A stretch of 64,000 nt of DNA from Polymorphobacter fuscus (GTDB taxonomy: Bacteria; Pseudomonadota; Alphaproteobacteria; Sphingomonadales; Sphingomonadaceae): contig NZ_JAATJI010000002.1 in assembly GCF_011927825.1 (NCBI RefSeq), positions 124,001 through 188,000 on the forward strand. Direction: 5' to 3'. The notes beneath the pieces are model-generated. The model ran no database searches. It saw nothing but the letters and a program-made list of their open reading frames with translations, and had not been told where the DNA came from. The position numbers were made by a program, and so were the translations under genes. Numbering within the stretch: the stretch's first letter is position 1; each line of letters opens with the position of its first letter. This document shows, in pieces, positions 54,319 to 62,986 of this stretch.

Positions 54319-55113
54319 TTAGGCGACGAGCGCGCGCTTGCGGCGGCGCATCGCGACGCCGACCAGCGAGAAGCCGGCGATGAGCATGGCCCAGCTGGCC
54401 GGTTCCGGAACGATCTCGGCGGCCGGGATCGGGTTCGGCTCGGCCGAGAACTGGCCGCCGGTGACGGCGCGGAAGCTGCGCAGCGCGCCGTTGGCAGCGG
54501 TGAACGCCGTCGGTGCAATGGCGGTGAGCGATGTGGCGCGATCAAGCTGCGCCATGGCGTCGATCGTCAGGAAGTCCGACGTGAAGCTGATGTCCGAGCC
54601 GTTGATGCCGGACGCGAAGCTGGCGCCCGAAGAGCCAAAACGGTTGGTCACCACATTGCCACCGGAGAAGGTGCCCGACAGCAGGTTGGAGCCCGCCGCA
54701 TAGGTGGTGGTGATGAGGCCCGGCCCCGAGATGGTGATGTCGGAAGTCGAAACGAAGCTGAAGCTGCCGCTGAGACCCGGCTGGATATAGGCGTTGCCGA
54801 GGACCAGAACCGGGCTGTCCTTCGCCACGACAGCGTTCATCGTGTAAACGGCACTGATGTTGTTGACCATCGGCGCGATCAACGAGTTGATGAAGCTGAA
54901 GTTCACCACGACGCCACCCGGAACGGTCGCGTTGGGAGTCGACGTCGTATAATAGACGGCGTCGTTGGCGCGGTCGGCTGCCGTCCCCGAATTGATCCAA
55001 CGGACATTGGTACCACCAGCCGAGCTGAACGTCGCGAAGGTGGTAAGCACGGCGGCTGCCGGCGTGGCGACCGAAAGACCGACGAGCGCAGCGAGCAACG
55101 GAAGATGCTTCAT
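54319..55113 (-). CDS. PEP-CTERM sorting-domain secreted protein
   Basis: 264 residues. Signal peptide (LPLLAALVGLSVATPAAAV), a Ser/Thr/Gly-rich beta-type ectodomain without recognised catalytic motif, then the sorting tag VPEPASWAMLIAGFSLVG and AMRRRKR. The PEP-x-x-WAM, hydrophobic helix and Arg cluster are the exact substrate signature of exosortase. No exosortase gene is in the window. Its codon usage is less GC-extreme than that of its neighbours, with more polar residues. Function unknown; such proteins are usually surface or biofilm matrix components. Confidence 0.88.
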   Translation of the reverse strand: MKHLPLLAALVGLSVATPAAAVLTTFATFSSAGGTNVRWINSGTAADRANDAVYYTTSTPNATVPGGVVVNFSFINSLIAPMVNNISAVYTMNAVVAKDSPVLVLGNAYIQPGLSGSFSFVSTSDITISGPGLITTTYAAGSNLLSGTFSGGNVVTNRFGSSGASFASGINGSDISFTSDFLTIDAMAQLDRATSLTAIAPTAFTAANGALRSFRAVTGGQFSAEPNPIPAAEIVPEPASWAMLIAGFSLVGVAMRRRKRALVA

Positions 55114-55310
55114 GATGACCGGTCCTTAATAATCGGCTAATATTTGGACAGTGCAAATATAGAATTGGAACAACCCAACTGTCCCAATACCAAGCAAGAA
55201 CCATGCCAACTTACGAATTATCTTAAGTAGCTGATTGTTAATAGGGCGATGTGCTAATAAGGCGTTAAGCGTGTAAAGCCAGCCGACACTTTAGGTGGCA
55301 TGGTCTTTTT
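55114..55310 (-). promoter_or_regulatory. AT-rich upstream region of the PEP-CTERM gene
   Basis: 197 bases with far more A and T than the rest of the window. Contains an imperfect inverted repeat, TTGGACAGT (from 55145) facing ACTGTCCCAA (55178-55187), plus TATTTG, AATATA and GTTAATA blocks. This probably carries the gene's promoter and regulator sites. No sigma-54 pattern was found. Confidence 0.5.
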
Positions 55311-57065
55311 TCAGGCGGCAAGCGTCGCTTCGGAGATCGCGAAAAGGGTGGCAGCGCCGCGGGTCACCGGTGCGGAGAGCGCGCCGACCTGGGGAAGCAA
55401 CTGCTCGGCAAAAAAGCGGGCGGTGGTGATCTTGGCGGCGAGGAACGCGGCATCGCCGATGCCCGCATCGCGCTGCTTTTGTGCAGCCAGCGCCTGCTTG
55501 GCCAGCAGCCAGCCGCCGAGCGTCAACCCCATCATCCGCAAATAGGGGGTGGCCCCGGCGGCAACATCGTCGGCGTTGTTGGCGGCGGCGAGCCAGAGCG
55601 TGGCGGCCCTGGTCGCGGTGAGCGCATCGTCGAGCCAGGGCGCGAGGCCGGCAAGCTCCGCATTGGCGTTGAGGTCATGAAGCGTGTCGCCGATCTGGGC
55701 GAACAGCTCCTGCCAATGGGTGCCGCCGTCCATGCCGAGCTTGCGGCCGACAAGATCGAGTGCCTGGATGCCGTTGGTGCCTTCGTAGATCGGCGCAATG
55801 CGCGCGTCGCGCAGAAACTGGGCGGCGCCGGTTTCCTCGACATAGCCCATGCCGCCGAACACCTGCAGCGCCAGCGAGGCGACTTCCACGCCGACATCGG
55901 TCGCCCAGGCCTTGGAAATGGGGGTGAGCAGGTCGGCGAGGCCCGTTGCGGCGGCGTCGCCGGCGTGGCCGCGGTCGACGGCGGCGGCATTGAGATAGAC
56001 CAGCGCGCGGGTGGCTTCGGTCAGTGCCCGGCAGGTCATCAGCGTGCGGCGGACATCGGCGTGATCGATGATGCGCACGGCCTCGCGGGACCCGCCGAAC
56101 TTTGCCGACTGGACGCGCTGGCGGGCGAAGGCGACGGCATGCTGGGTGGCCGCCTCGGCAATGGCGACACCCTGCAGGCCGACCTGGACCCGGGCGTTGT
56201 TCATCATCGTGAACATGGCGCGCATCCCGGCACCTTCGGCGCCGACGAGATAGCCGACGCAGTTGTCGTTGTCGCCGAAGCTCATCGTGCAGGTCGGCGA
56301 GGCGTGGATGCCGAGCTTGTGTTCGAGCCCGGTGCAGATGAGGTCGTTGCGCGCCCCGTCGGGGAGGATCTTGGGGCACAGGAACAGGCTTATGCCCTTG
56401 GTGCCGGCCGGCGCATCGGGCAGGCGGGCAAGGACCAGGTGGACGATATTGTCGGCCGCGTCATGTTCGCCCCAGGTGATGTAGATCTTGGTGCCCTTGA
56501 TGCGATAGCTGCCGTCGGCATGCGGCACGGCGCGAGTCTTCAGCGCGCCGACGTCGGACCCGGCGGAAGGCTCGGTCAGGTTCATCGTTCCGGTCCATTC
56601 GCCGCTGACGAGCCTGGCGAGATAGCGGTCCTGCAATTCGGGGCTGGCATGGGCCGCGAGCGCCTCGATGGCGCCCTGGCTGAGCATCATGCACAGGGCG
56701 AACGCCATGTTGGCGCTGGTCAATTGTTCCTGCACGGCGACAGCGACCGCGAAGGGCAGCCCCTGGCCGCCATGCGCCTCGGCGACGCCGAGCCCGGCCC
56801 AGCCACCCGCGACGTAGAGCCCATAGGCATCGGCAAAGCCCGGCGGCAGGGTGACGACGCCATCGGCCAGGCGGGCGCCGGCCTTGTCCCCGACGGCGTT
56901 GAGCGGTGCAAAGACGTTCGAGGCGAGCTTGCCCGATTCGGCGAGGATGGCATCGACCATGTCGGGCGTGGCGTTGGCGTAGGGCGGCAGCGCCGCGAGT
57001 CCCGGCACATCGGCGATGACGTCGAGCACGAAACGCTGTTCGGCAGCGGGGGCGGTATAGGTCAT
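55311..57065 (-). CDS. Long acyl-CoA dehydrogenase with C-terminal extension
   Basis: 584 residues, about 200 longer than classical ACADs. The FAD domain has MNLTEPSAGSDVGALKTRA and KIYITWGEHDAADN, and the catalytic region is GGMGYVEETGAAQFLRDARIAPIYEGTNGIQALD, where the Glu of YEGTNGIQ is the base. The extra C-terminal domain (~460-584) matches the ACAD_C/DUF group of long FadE-like enzymes used for long-chain or aromatic acyl-CoA. Expressed alone, with its promoter in the 45 bases towards Sua5. Confidence 0.93.
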   Translation of the reverse strand: MTYTAPAAEQRFVLDVIADVPGLAALPPYANATPDMVDAILAESGKLASNVFAPLNAVGDKAGARLADGVVTLPPGFADAYGLYVAGGWAGLGVAEAHGGQGLPFAVAVAVQEQLTSANMAFALCMMLSQGAIEALAAHASPELQDRYLARLVSGEWTGTMNLTEPSAGSDVGALKTRAVPHADGSYRIKGTKIYITWGEHDAADNIVHLVLARLPDAPAGTKGISLFLCPKILPDGARNDLICTGLEHKLGIHASPTCTMSFGDNDNCVGYLVGAEGAGMRAMFTMMNNARVQVGLQGVAIAEAATQHAVAFARQRVQSAKFGGSREAVRIIDHADVRRTLMTCRALTEATRALVYLNAAAVDRGHAGDAAATGLADLLTPISKAWATDVGVEVASLALQVFGGMGYVEETGAAQFLRDARIAPIYEGTNGIQALDLVGRKLGMDGGTHWQELFAQIGDTLHDLNANAELAGLAPWLDDALTATRAATLWLAAANNADDVAAGATPYLRMMGLTLGGWLLAKQALAAQKQRDAGIGDAAFLAAKITTARFFAEQLLPQVGALSAPVTRGAATLFAISEATLAA

Positions 57066-57110
57066 GGGCCAGGCCTTGGGGTTGTGACCGTCCCGCTATA
57101 GACGGGGGAC

Positions 57111-58076
57111 ATGACCGACAAAAGCCGCATCCGCCCTGCCGACGCCGCCGGCATTGCCGCGGCTGTCGCGGTGCTGCGCGCCGGGGGCATCGTCGCGGTG
57201 CCGACCGAAACCGTCTATGGCCTGGCAGGCCGGGCGTCGGACGCCGACGCGGTGGCGCGCATCTATGCCGCCAAGGGGCGACCGGGGTTCAACCCGTTGA
57301 TCGTGCATGTCGCGGGGGTGGCGCAGGCCGAAACGCTGGTGGTTGTCGACGCGGTGGCGCGGGCGTTGATGGCGGAATATTGGCCGGGGCCGCTGACGCT
57401 GGTCCTGCCGCTGCGCGACGGCGCCGATGTGGCGGCGCCGGTGACGGCGGGGCTGGGCACGCTGGCGGTGCGCTGCCCGGCGCATCCGGTGATGCAGGCG
57501 CTTATCGCAGCGGTCGGACCGCTGGCAGCGCCATCCGCCAATGCATCGGGACGGATTTCCCCGACGCGGGCGGAGCATGTGGCGGGGTCGCTGGGGGACA
57601 GCGTCGGGCTGATCCTGGATGGCGGGCCGGCGCATGCGGGGGTGGAATCGACGATCGCGATGGTGGCGGATGGCGTGGTGCGCGTACTGCGCCCGGGTGC
57701 CGTGCTGTTGCCGCCGTCCGGCGCCGGGACCGACGCTGCGCGCGCGCCGGCCTTGCCGTCTCGCCATAATCCTCCGGCCTCGGGCGAGGTCGTGGCGCCG
57801 GGAATGCTGGCCTCGCATTATGCGCCGCGGCAACCCGTAAGGCTGGAGGCGGTGACGGCACTGCCCGGCGAGTTTCACATCGGCTTCGGGGCGGTAGCAG
57901 GGGACGTCAGCCTGTCGCCGGCAGGCGATGTGGTGGAGGCGGCGGCGCGGCTGTTCGAGCTGCTTCATGCCGCCGAAGCCAGCGGGCGCGCGGCGATTGC
58001 CGTGGCGCCGGTGCCGATGTCGGGGCTGGGGGTGGCGATCAATGACCGGCTGCAGCGGGCTGCGGCACCGAAATAG
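57111..58076 (+). CDS. tsaC: L-threonylcarbamoyladenylate synthase (Sua5/TsaC)
   Basis: 321 residues, the long Sua5 form. N-terminal YrdC domain: GGIVAVPTETVYGLAGRASD, IYAAKGRPGFNPLIVHV, WPGPLTLVLP and GPLAAPSANASGRISPT. A C-terminal Sua5 domain follows (~220-321), including SGEVVAPGMLASHYAP. It makes threonylcarbamoyl-AMP for the tRNA t6A modification. Confidence 0.95.
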   Translation: MTDKSRIRPADAAGIAAAVAVLRAGGIVAVPTETVYGLAGRASDADAVARIYAAKGRPGFNPLIVHVAGVAQAETLVVVDAVARALMAEYWPGPLTLVLPLRDGADVAAPVTAGLGTLAVRCPAHPVMQALIAAVGPLAAPSANASGRISPTRAEHVAGSLGDSVGLILDGGPAHAGVESTIAMVADGVVRVLRPGAVLLPPSGAGTDAARAPALPSRHNPPASGEVVAPGMLASHYAPRQPVRLEAVTALPGEFHIGFGAVAGDVSLSPAGDVVEAAARLFELLHAAEASGRAAIAVAPVPMSGLGVAINDRLQRAAAPK

Positions 58077-58077
58077 C

Positions 58078-58094
58078 TTGCGAATGGTTCGCAA
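58078..58094 (+). promoter_or_regulatory. Fur-box-like perfect palindrome
   Basis: TTGCGAA-TGG-TTCGCAA, a perfect 7-bp inverted repeat with a 3-base centre, flanked by TAGC on the right. It begins two bases after the tsaC stop and lies 41 bases before the start of the next gene. The pattern and length resemble proteobacterial Fur operators. It overlaps a possible -35 (TTGCGA), with TATTCT or CATATT as -10 candidates just downstream, so binding would repress. Confidence 0.55.
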
Positions 58095-58135
58095 TAGCAT
58101 ATTCTGCCGGGGCTTCGGCCTTTGGGAGAATGGCG

Positions 58136-58573
58136 ATGTACCTGGAATTTCGCGGCAACGAGGATGAGCCGCATTGGGGCCGGAACGGCCGGGTCGGCGC
58201 GCTGGCGCCGGGCGAACAGCGGATTTTATGGGCGGTGCGCCGGCTGGCGTTGATGCGGCCGCTGGGCGCGGCGCGGTGCCAGGCGGTGCACGTCGCCCTG
58301 CAACGCGATTTCGGCGACACCGGTCTGGGGATCGAACATCTGCTGCGCTGCTGGCTTGTCGGTCTGGCACGACACGCGACTCGGCGGGTGGTGCTCGGGG
58401 AACCGGCCTGTCCGATGTTGCTGCCCGACGAGGCACGCTTGTTGCTGGTGCTCCGCATGGCGGCGAGCGATCCGGACGTGGCGCGGGGTGGGCTGGAGGC
58501 GCTGGCCGGCACGCGCGGCGGCGCGGCGTTGCTGCCCCTGTTCGCCGGCGTTGCCCAGTTGATCCGGCGCTAG
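58136..58573 (+). CDS. Hypothetical protein, possibly DUF6628-like
   Basis: 145 residues from the ATG at 58136; an ATG six bases earlier is possible but sits against the ribosome site GGGAGA. Helical, with LAPGEQRILWAVRRLALMRPLG, three Cys (ARCQ, LRCWL, PACP) and DEARLLLVLRMAASD. The helix order and Cys positions recall the sphingomonad DUF6628 family, from memory. No function is known. The palindrome upstream suggests iron-dependent control, which is inference. The PadR gene follows 80 bases later. Confidence 0.65.
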   Translation: MYLEFRGNEDEPHWGRNGRVGALAPGEQRILWAVRRLALMRPLGAARCQAVHVALQRDFGDTGLGIEHLLRCWLVGLARHATRRVVLGEPACPMLLPDEARLLLVLRMAASDPDVARGGLEALAGTRGGAALLPLFAGVAQLIRR

Positions 58574-58606
58574 CGGAAAAATTTGGAATGACCCTTGCAA
58601 AAATTC

Positions 58607-58627
58607 GCTCAAGATATATCTTTGAGC
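58607..58627 (+). promoter_or_regulatory. PadR-type operator upstream of the PadR gene
   Basis: A near-perfect palindrome, GCTC-AAGATATATCTT-T-GAGC: a 12-base perfect core with 4-base arms and one extra T. It lies 26 bases before the PadR start. Such AT-centred palindromes are typical PadR autoregulatory sites. Confidence 0.55.
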
Positions 58628-58653
58628 CAATTCGGAAGCAAAGGGAGTTCGAT

Positions 58654-59271
58654 ATGCACAGCAACAGACATGAATGCGGACGTCACGGTGGGCGCCGGGC
58701 GCAACGGTTCGGCGGCCGGTTCGAGGCCTTCGCGCGCGAAATGGGCGAACAGATCGCCGGCGAGTTCGGCGGCGGGCGGCGGGGCGGGGGCCCGGGCGGC
58801 TTCGGCCGTGGTCGCGGCCGCGTCTTCGACAGCGCCGAACTCCGCCTCGTATTGCTGGCGATGATCGCCGAAGCGCCGCGCCATGGTTATGACCTGATCA
58901 AGGCGATCGAGGCCCGCAGCGGCGGCGTCTATGCGCCGTCGCCGGGCATGGTTTACCCGACCCTGACGCTGATCGCCGACGAAGGCCTTGTCGATGAAGT
59001 CGCCGACGGCAGTCGCAAGCGCTTTACCGTGACCGACGCTGGGCGTGCCGTGATCGACGCCGAGGCGGCGGTGATCGCCGACGCGATGGCGCGGCTGGAG
59101 GCGCTCGCCAAGCTGCGCGCGCCGACCGATGCGGCGCCGATCCGCCGGGCCATGCGCAACCTGCACAGCGCCGTCCACGGCCGACTGTCTGCAGACGGCG
59201 TCGACCGCGAGATCCAGTTGCAGGTCGCCGCAATCCTCGACGAAGCGGCCGGGCGGATCGAACGCCTGTAG
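58654..59271 (+). CDS. PadR-family transcriptional regulator with Gly/Arg-rich N-tail
   Basis: 205 residues from the ATG at 58654, behind AAGGGAG. The first ~60 residues are a Gly/Arg-rich low-complexity tail (GGGRRGGGPGGFGRGRGR). The winged helix follows: SAELRLVLLAMIAEAPRHGY, LIKAIEARSGGVYAPSPGMVYPTL (recognition helix) and LVDEVADGSRKRFTVTDAG (wing). A C-terminal dimerisation helix ends it. PadR proteins sense phenolics or toxic compounds and repress exporters. No exporter is adjacent, so it may mainly regulate itself and distant genes. Confidence 0.9.
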   Translation: MHSNRHECGRHGGRRAQRFGGRFEAFAREMGEQIAGEFGGGRRGGGPGGFGRGRGRVFDSAELRLVLLAMIAEAPRHGYDLIKAIEARSGGVYAPSPGMVYPTLTLIADEGLVDEVADGSRKRFTVTDAGRAVIDAEAAVIADAMARLEALAKLRAPTDAAPIRRAMRNLHSAVHGRLSADGVDREIQLQVAAILDEAAGRIERL

Positions 59272-59323
59272 GCGTTGGCGTGTTTTCTGACCCGGCGGAT
59301 GGGACAGCTGACGGGAAAACACC

Positions 59324-60229
59324 CTAAGGCAGCGGATCGGGCTCGGATCCCGCCGGCTTTGGCACCGTCGGCGGCGCCTCTGTCGGGCTGGCCGCTGATG
59401 GCGGCGGTGGTGACGCAGGCGCCGCAAGCGGCGGCGGCGTCGGCAGTTTCGGGGCCGGCGGTGCGTCGGCTGTCGTTTCGGCGCGCGGCGGTGACGGTTC
59501 GGCGGCCGGCGGCACGGGCCTGACCAGCGGCGGCATCGCACTGGCGGGCAGGGGCATGACCGGCGGCCGGGCCTTTGCAGCCTCGGCCGCAGCGGCAGCG
59601 TCGATGGCGGCGGCTTCGGCGGCGGCCTTGGCGGCGCGTGCGGCGCGCGCGGCCTCGGCCTTGGCGGCTTCGGCAACCGGATCCAGCCCCAGCGATTCCA
59701 TCGCCGCTTCGCCGTCGCGCTCGCGCAGCGCGAGAACCGCCATGATGGCCGCATCGGCGATGACTTCCAGCCCCAGGAACACGCCGATCAGCCCGGCCGA
59801 CACCGTCGACCAGTTGAACATGACGATGAGGCCGAGGACAATCGAAACGGCACCCGACGCGATGATGTAGAGGAAATATCTGGACCGCCGCATCGAAAGG
59901 CCGGTCACCAGCTTGGCAGCGCCGCTGCCGAAGAACACCAGCGCCAGGATGAACACCAGCGATACCGGACCGACGGTGGTGGGGTCGCCGAACTTCATCG
60001 ACACCCCGGCATAAACGAACAGCGCGCCGGTGACGGCAGGGACGATGATGAGCCGCAGCAGCCGCCGCGAGCGGAAGGCGATCGAGATGAACTGGATCGC
60101 GCCGGCGGCGAGCAGCAACCAGGGAATGATGCCGGCGGCGGCGGTGACGATGGTCACGGGGTTGAAGACGATGAACAGCCCGATGGCGCCGAGGATGCCG
60201 GCGAGGGTGGTTTGCAATCGCCAGTTCAT
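59324..60229 (-). CDS. HdeD/DUF308-like membrane protein with Ala/Pro-rich tail
   Basis: 301 residues from the ATG at 60229. Six membrane helices (~5-160), including TTLAGILGAIGLFIVFNPVT and the HdeD-like WLLLAAGAIQFISIAF. A long low-complexity cytoplasmic tail follows (~175-301), rich in Ala, Glu, Lys and then Pro (PPPLAAPASPPPPS). The HdeD family is linked to acid stress in enteric bacteria, and the role here is unknown. It lies 16 bases after the PLDc_N gene. Confidence 0.78.
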   Translation of the reverse strand: MNWRLQTTLAGILGAIGLFIVFNPVTIVTAAAGIIPWLLLAAGAIQFISIAFRSRRLLRLIIVPAVTGALFVYAGVSMKFGDPTTVGPVSLVFILALVFFGSGAAKLVTGLSMRRSRYFLYIIASGAVSIVLGLIVMFNWSTVSAGLIGVFLGLEVIADAAIMAVLALRERDGEAAMESLGLDPVAEAAKAEAARAARAAKAAAEAAAIDAAAAAEAAKARPPVMPLPASAMPPLVRPVPPAAEPSPPRAETTADAPPAPKLPTPPPLAAPASPPPPSAASPTEAPPTVPKPAGSEPDPLP

Positions 60230-60245
60230 GGCCGTGCCCTCCGGT

Positions 60246-60611
60246 TTATTGTGCAAGCACCTTGGCGCGCAGCCGCGCATGTTCCTCGGCAGTCAGGCTG
60301 CCGCCGGCCTTGAGGCGATCGAGCTTCTCGAGCTCGTCGGCGGCGCTGAACCCCACGAACGATCGGATCGAATCACGCGCCTCCACGGCGGCGTGGCGGC
60401 TGCGCCCGGCCATGCCGGCGCTCTGCGTCAGCAGATAGGCGAAAACGCCGAGATAGGGCAGGAACACCAGGAAGATGATCCACAGCACCTTGGCAAAACC
60501 GCCGATGTCATCCCGGCTGAAAAGGTCGCCGATCACTGTAATGAGCAGCCAGAACCACATGATGATGAAGAACACCATCAGCGCGCCGAAGAAGAAGGTT
60601 GCGATCGCCAT
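60246..60611 (-). CDS. PLDc_N / SHOCT small membrane protein
   Basis: 121 residues. Two membrane helices (LMVFFIIMWFWLLITVIGDLF and FAKVLWIIFLVFLPYLGVFAYLL) form a PLDc_N-type domain. A short charged C-terminal SHOCT motif follows (ADELEKLDRLKAGGSLTAEE). There is no phospholipase catalytic domain. Such proteins are membrane accessory factors of unknown job. Same transcript as the HdeD-like gene. Confidence 0.83.
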   Translation of the reverse strand: MAIATFFFGALMVFFIIMWFWLLITVIGDLFSRDDIGGFAKVLWIIFLVFLPYLGVFAYLLTQSAGMAGRSRHAAVEARDSIRSFVGFSAADELEKLDRLKAGGSLTAEEHARLRAKVLAQ

Positions 60612-60771
60612 TTGATGTCCCCCCGCGAGCCAAACAGCGATTGACGGCGATTTGGTTTCGCAGTTCTAACATTTGGGTCGATGCGAGGCAAATTGGAAAG
60701 GCGGACGCGGTGCGGGCATATTGCGCGACCGGGCGCCGGGGCATAGCGTCGGTCGCAACGGGGAGACGAAC

Positions 60772-62457
60772 ATGCGGCGATTGATCCTGGCCTTGCTGTT
60801 GGGTGCGGCACCGGCGGTGGCGTCCGCGCCGGCGCTGCCGGTGCGCGTCCTTGCCAATGGCGTTATCTATGACGGGTCGGGCGGCGCGCCCTATCCGGGA
60901 TGGGTGGCGATATCGGGGGACCGGATCAGCGCGATCGGCCGCGGCGCGCCGCCTGCCGGCACGGCGGAGACCATCGACGTCAAGGGCCAGGCGATCGCGC
61001 CGGGGTTCGTCAACATGCTCAGCTGGGCGACCGAATCGCTGATCGCCGATGGCCGCGGGCAGAGCGACATCCGCCAGGGGGTGACGCTCGAGGTGATGGG
61101 CGAGGGCAATTCGATGGGGCCGCTCAACTCCGAGATGAAGGCGCGGATGGCGGCGCGGCAGGACGACATCAAGTTTCCGGTCAACTGGAACAGCCTGGGC
61201 GAATATCTGGCGATGCTGGAAAAGAAGGGCATTGCCCCCAATGTCGCCAGCTTCGTCGGCGCGACGACGGTGCGCGTCAATGAACTCGGCGAGAAGGACA
61301 TCGACCCGACTCCCGAACAGCTGGACCGCATGCGCGGGCTGGTCCGTGCCGCGATGAACGAAGGCGCGCTCGGCGTCGGCTCGTCGCTGATCTACGCGCC
61401 GGCGGCCTATGCCGAGACCCCCGAACTGATCGCACTGGCCACCGAGAGCGCCAGGTGCGGCGGCATGTACATCAGCCACATGCGATCCGAAGGCGATCGC
61501 ATCGAACCCGCGGTCGACGAACTGATCGAAATTGCCCGCAAGTCCGGCGGCCCGGCCGAAATCTATCACATGAAGATGTCGGGCCGGCAGAACTGGGGCA
61601 AGATGGACAGCATCATCGGCAAGATCGAGGCAGCGCGAAAGGACGGCGTCCGCATTACCGCCGACATGTACAACTACACCGCCGGGGCGACCGGGCTCGA
61701 TGCCGCCATGCCGCTGTGGGTGCAGGATGGCGGGCTGGAAGCGTGGATCGAACGGTTGAAGGACCCGGCGATCCGTGCCCGGGTGAAGGCCGAAATGCTC
61801 GACGACAATGCACCAAGGGAAAATCTTGCACGGCGCGCCGGCAGCCCGGACAATGTGCTCTTGCTGGGGTTCCGGAACCCAAAGCTGAAGCCGCTGACCG
61901 GCAAGACACTGGGCGACGTCGCCAAACTGCGCGGCACCTCGCCGGAGGACACCGCCATCGACCTCGTCATCGAGGATGGCAGCCGGGTCGGCACCGCCTA
62001 TTTCCTGATGGACGAAGCCAATGTGAAGCGTCAGGTCGGGCTGCCGTGGATGAGTTTCGGGTCCGACGCGGCGGCGCCTTCGGCCGAAGGCGTGTTCCTG
62101 CTGTCGAACGATCATCCGCGCGCCTATGGCAATGTCGCACGGCTGCTCGGCAAATATGTGCGCGAGGAAAAGGCGGCGACATTGCCCGATGCGATCCGCC
62201 GGCTGACGTCGCTGCCGACAACCAACCTCGGCATCAGGGACCGCGGCTTGCTCAAGCCCGGCTATTTCGCCGATGTCGTGGTGTTCGATCCGGCGACGAT
62301 CGGGGACCATGCGACCTACCCCAAGCCCGCCCAATATGCGACCGGGGTGAACCAGGTGTTCGTCAACGGCACCCAGGTGTTGAAGGACGGTGAACCGACC
62401 GGCGCGGCGGCAGGGCGGTTCGTCAAGGGGCCGGGTGCCGGCAAATGCCCGGCATGA
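60772..62457 (+). CDS. D-aminoacylase-like amidohydrolase with atypical metal site
   Basis: 561 residues from the ATG at 60772 (GGGGAGA upstream). Signal peptide LILALLLGAAPAVASAP, so periplasmic. Amidohydrolase fold of the D-aminoacylase subfamily: IAPGFVNMLSWATESL and IRQGVTLEVMGEGNSMGP at the N-terminus, MYISHMRSE (His236), EIYHMKMSG (His266) and SFGSDAAAPS (Asp432). The HxH of the usual GFxDxHxH is replaced by NMLSW (81-85), and the usual Cys ligand by Glu111. The reaction is unproven: a hydrolase of N-acyl D-amino acids or related amides is the best guess. cinA-like pncC overlaps its end. Confidence 0.85.
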   Translation: MRRLILALLLGAAPAVASAPALPVRVLANGVIYDGSGGAPYPGWVAISGDRISAIGRGAPPAGTAETIDVKGQAIAPGFVNMLSWATESLIADGRGQSDIRQGVTLEVMGEGNSMGPLNSEMKARMAARQDDIKFPVNWNSLGEYLAMLEKKGIAPNVASFVGATTVRVNELGEKDIDPTPEQLDRMRGLVRAAMNEGALGVGSSLIYAPAAYAETPELIALATESARCGGMYISHMRSEGDRIEPAVDELIEIARKSGGPAEIYHMKMSGRQNWGKMDSIIGKIEAARKDGVRITADMYNYTAGATGLDAAMPLWVQDGGLEAWIERLKDPAIRARVKAEMLDDNAPRENLARRAGSPDNVLLLGFRNPKLKPLTGKTLGDVAKLRGTSPEDTAIDLVIEDGSRVGTAYFLMDEANVKRQVGLPWMSFGSDAAAPSAEGVFLLSNDHPRAYGNVARLLGKYVREEKAATLPDAIRRLTSLPTTNLGIRDRGLLKPGYFADVVVFDPATIGDHATYPKPAQYATGVNQVFVNGTQVLKDGEPTGAAAGRFVKGPGAGKCPA

Positions 62458-62942
62458 AGGCGTTGCTGGCGCAGGCCGCAGAGCTTGCCGCGCTGTTGAA
62501 GGCGCGGCGGCAGACAGTGGCGGTGGCGGAAAGTTCGACCGGCGGGCTGATCTCGGCGGCGCTGCTCGCGGTGCCGGGGGCGTCGGCCTATTATCTCGGG
62601 GGCGGGGTGATCTACACGCCACGGGCGCGGCACCGGCTGCTCGGGTTGCGCCGCGAGGATGTGCGCGGGCTGACCTCGGCGAGCGAGCCCTATGCGGCGC
62701 TGCTGGCGGAGACGGTGCGCCGCCAGTTCAGCGCGACCTGGGGGATTTCCGAAACCGGCGCATCGGGGCCGACCGGCAACCCCTATGGCGACGCTGCCGG
62801 CCACAGTTGCTTCGCCGTCGCCGGGACGTCGGTGGTGGCCCGGACGCTGGAAACCGGCCGGCCTGAGCGCTTCGACAACATGCTGGCGTTCGCCGCCGCC
62901 GCGCTGGCGCTGCTGGCGGAACAGGTGGCAGCGCAGGACTGA
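62454..62942 (+). CDS. pncC: CinA-type nicotinamide-nucleotide amidohydrolase
   Basis: 162 residues from the ATG at 62454 overlapping the previous stop (ATGA); an ATG nine bases earlier is also possible. C-terminal CinA domain only: TVAVAESSTGGLISAALLAVPGAS, YYLGGGVIYTP, and ISETGASGPTGNPYGDAAGHSCFAV. The family deamidates nicotinamide mononucleotide and recycles the pyridine ring. Likely co-expressed with the amidohydrolase. Confidence 0.88.
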   Translation: MKALLAQAAELAALLKARRQTVAVAESSTGGLISAALLAVPGASAYYLGGGVIYTPRARHRLLGLRREDVRGLTSASEPYAALLAETVRRQFSATWGISETGASGPTGNPYGDAAGHSCFAVAGTSVVARTLETGRPERFDNMLAFAAAALALLAEQVAAQD

Positions 62943-62986
62943 CGCCCGAGTTGCATGGCGGGGCGGCATCCGGCACATGCGTCGGC

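Noticed and set aside
55129..55310. Sigma-54 promoter before the PEP-CTERM gene
   Set aside because: PEP-CTERM genes are sometimes sigma-54 dependent, but no GG-10-GC pattern with suitable flanks was found on the minus strand.
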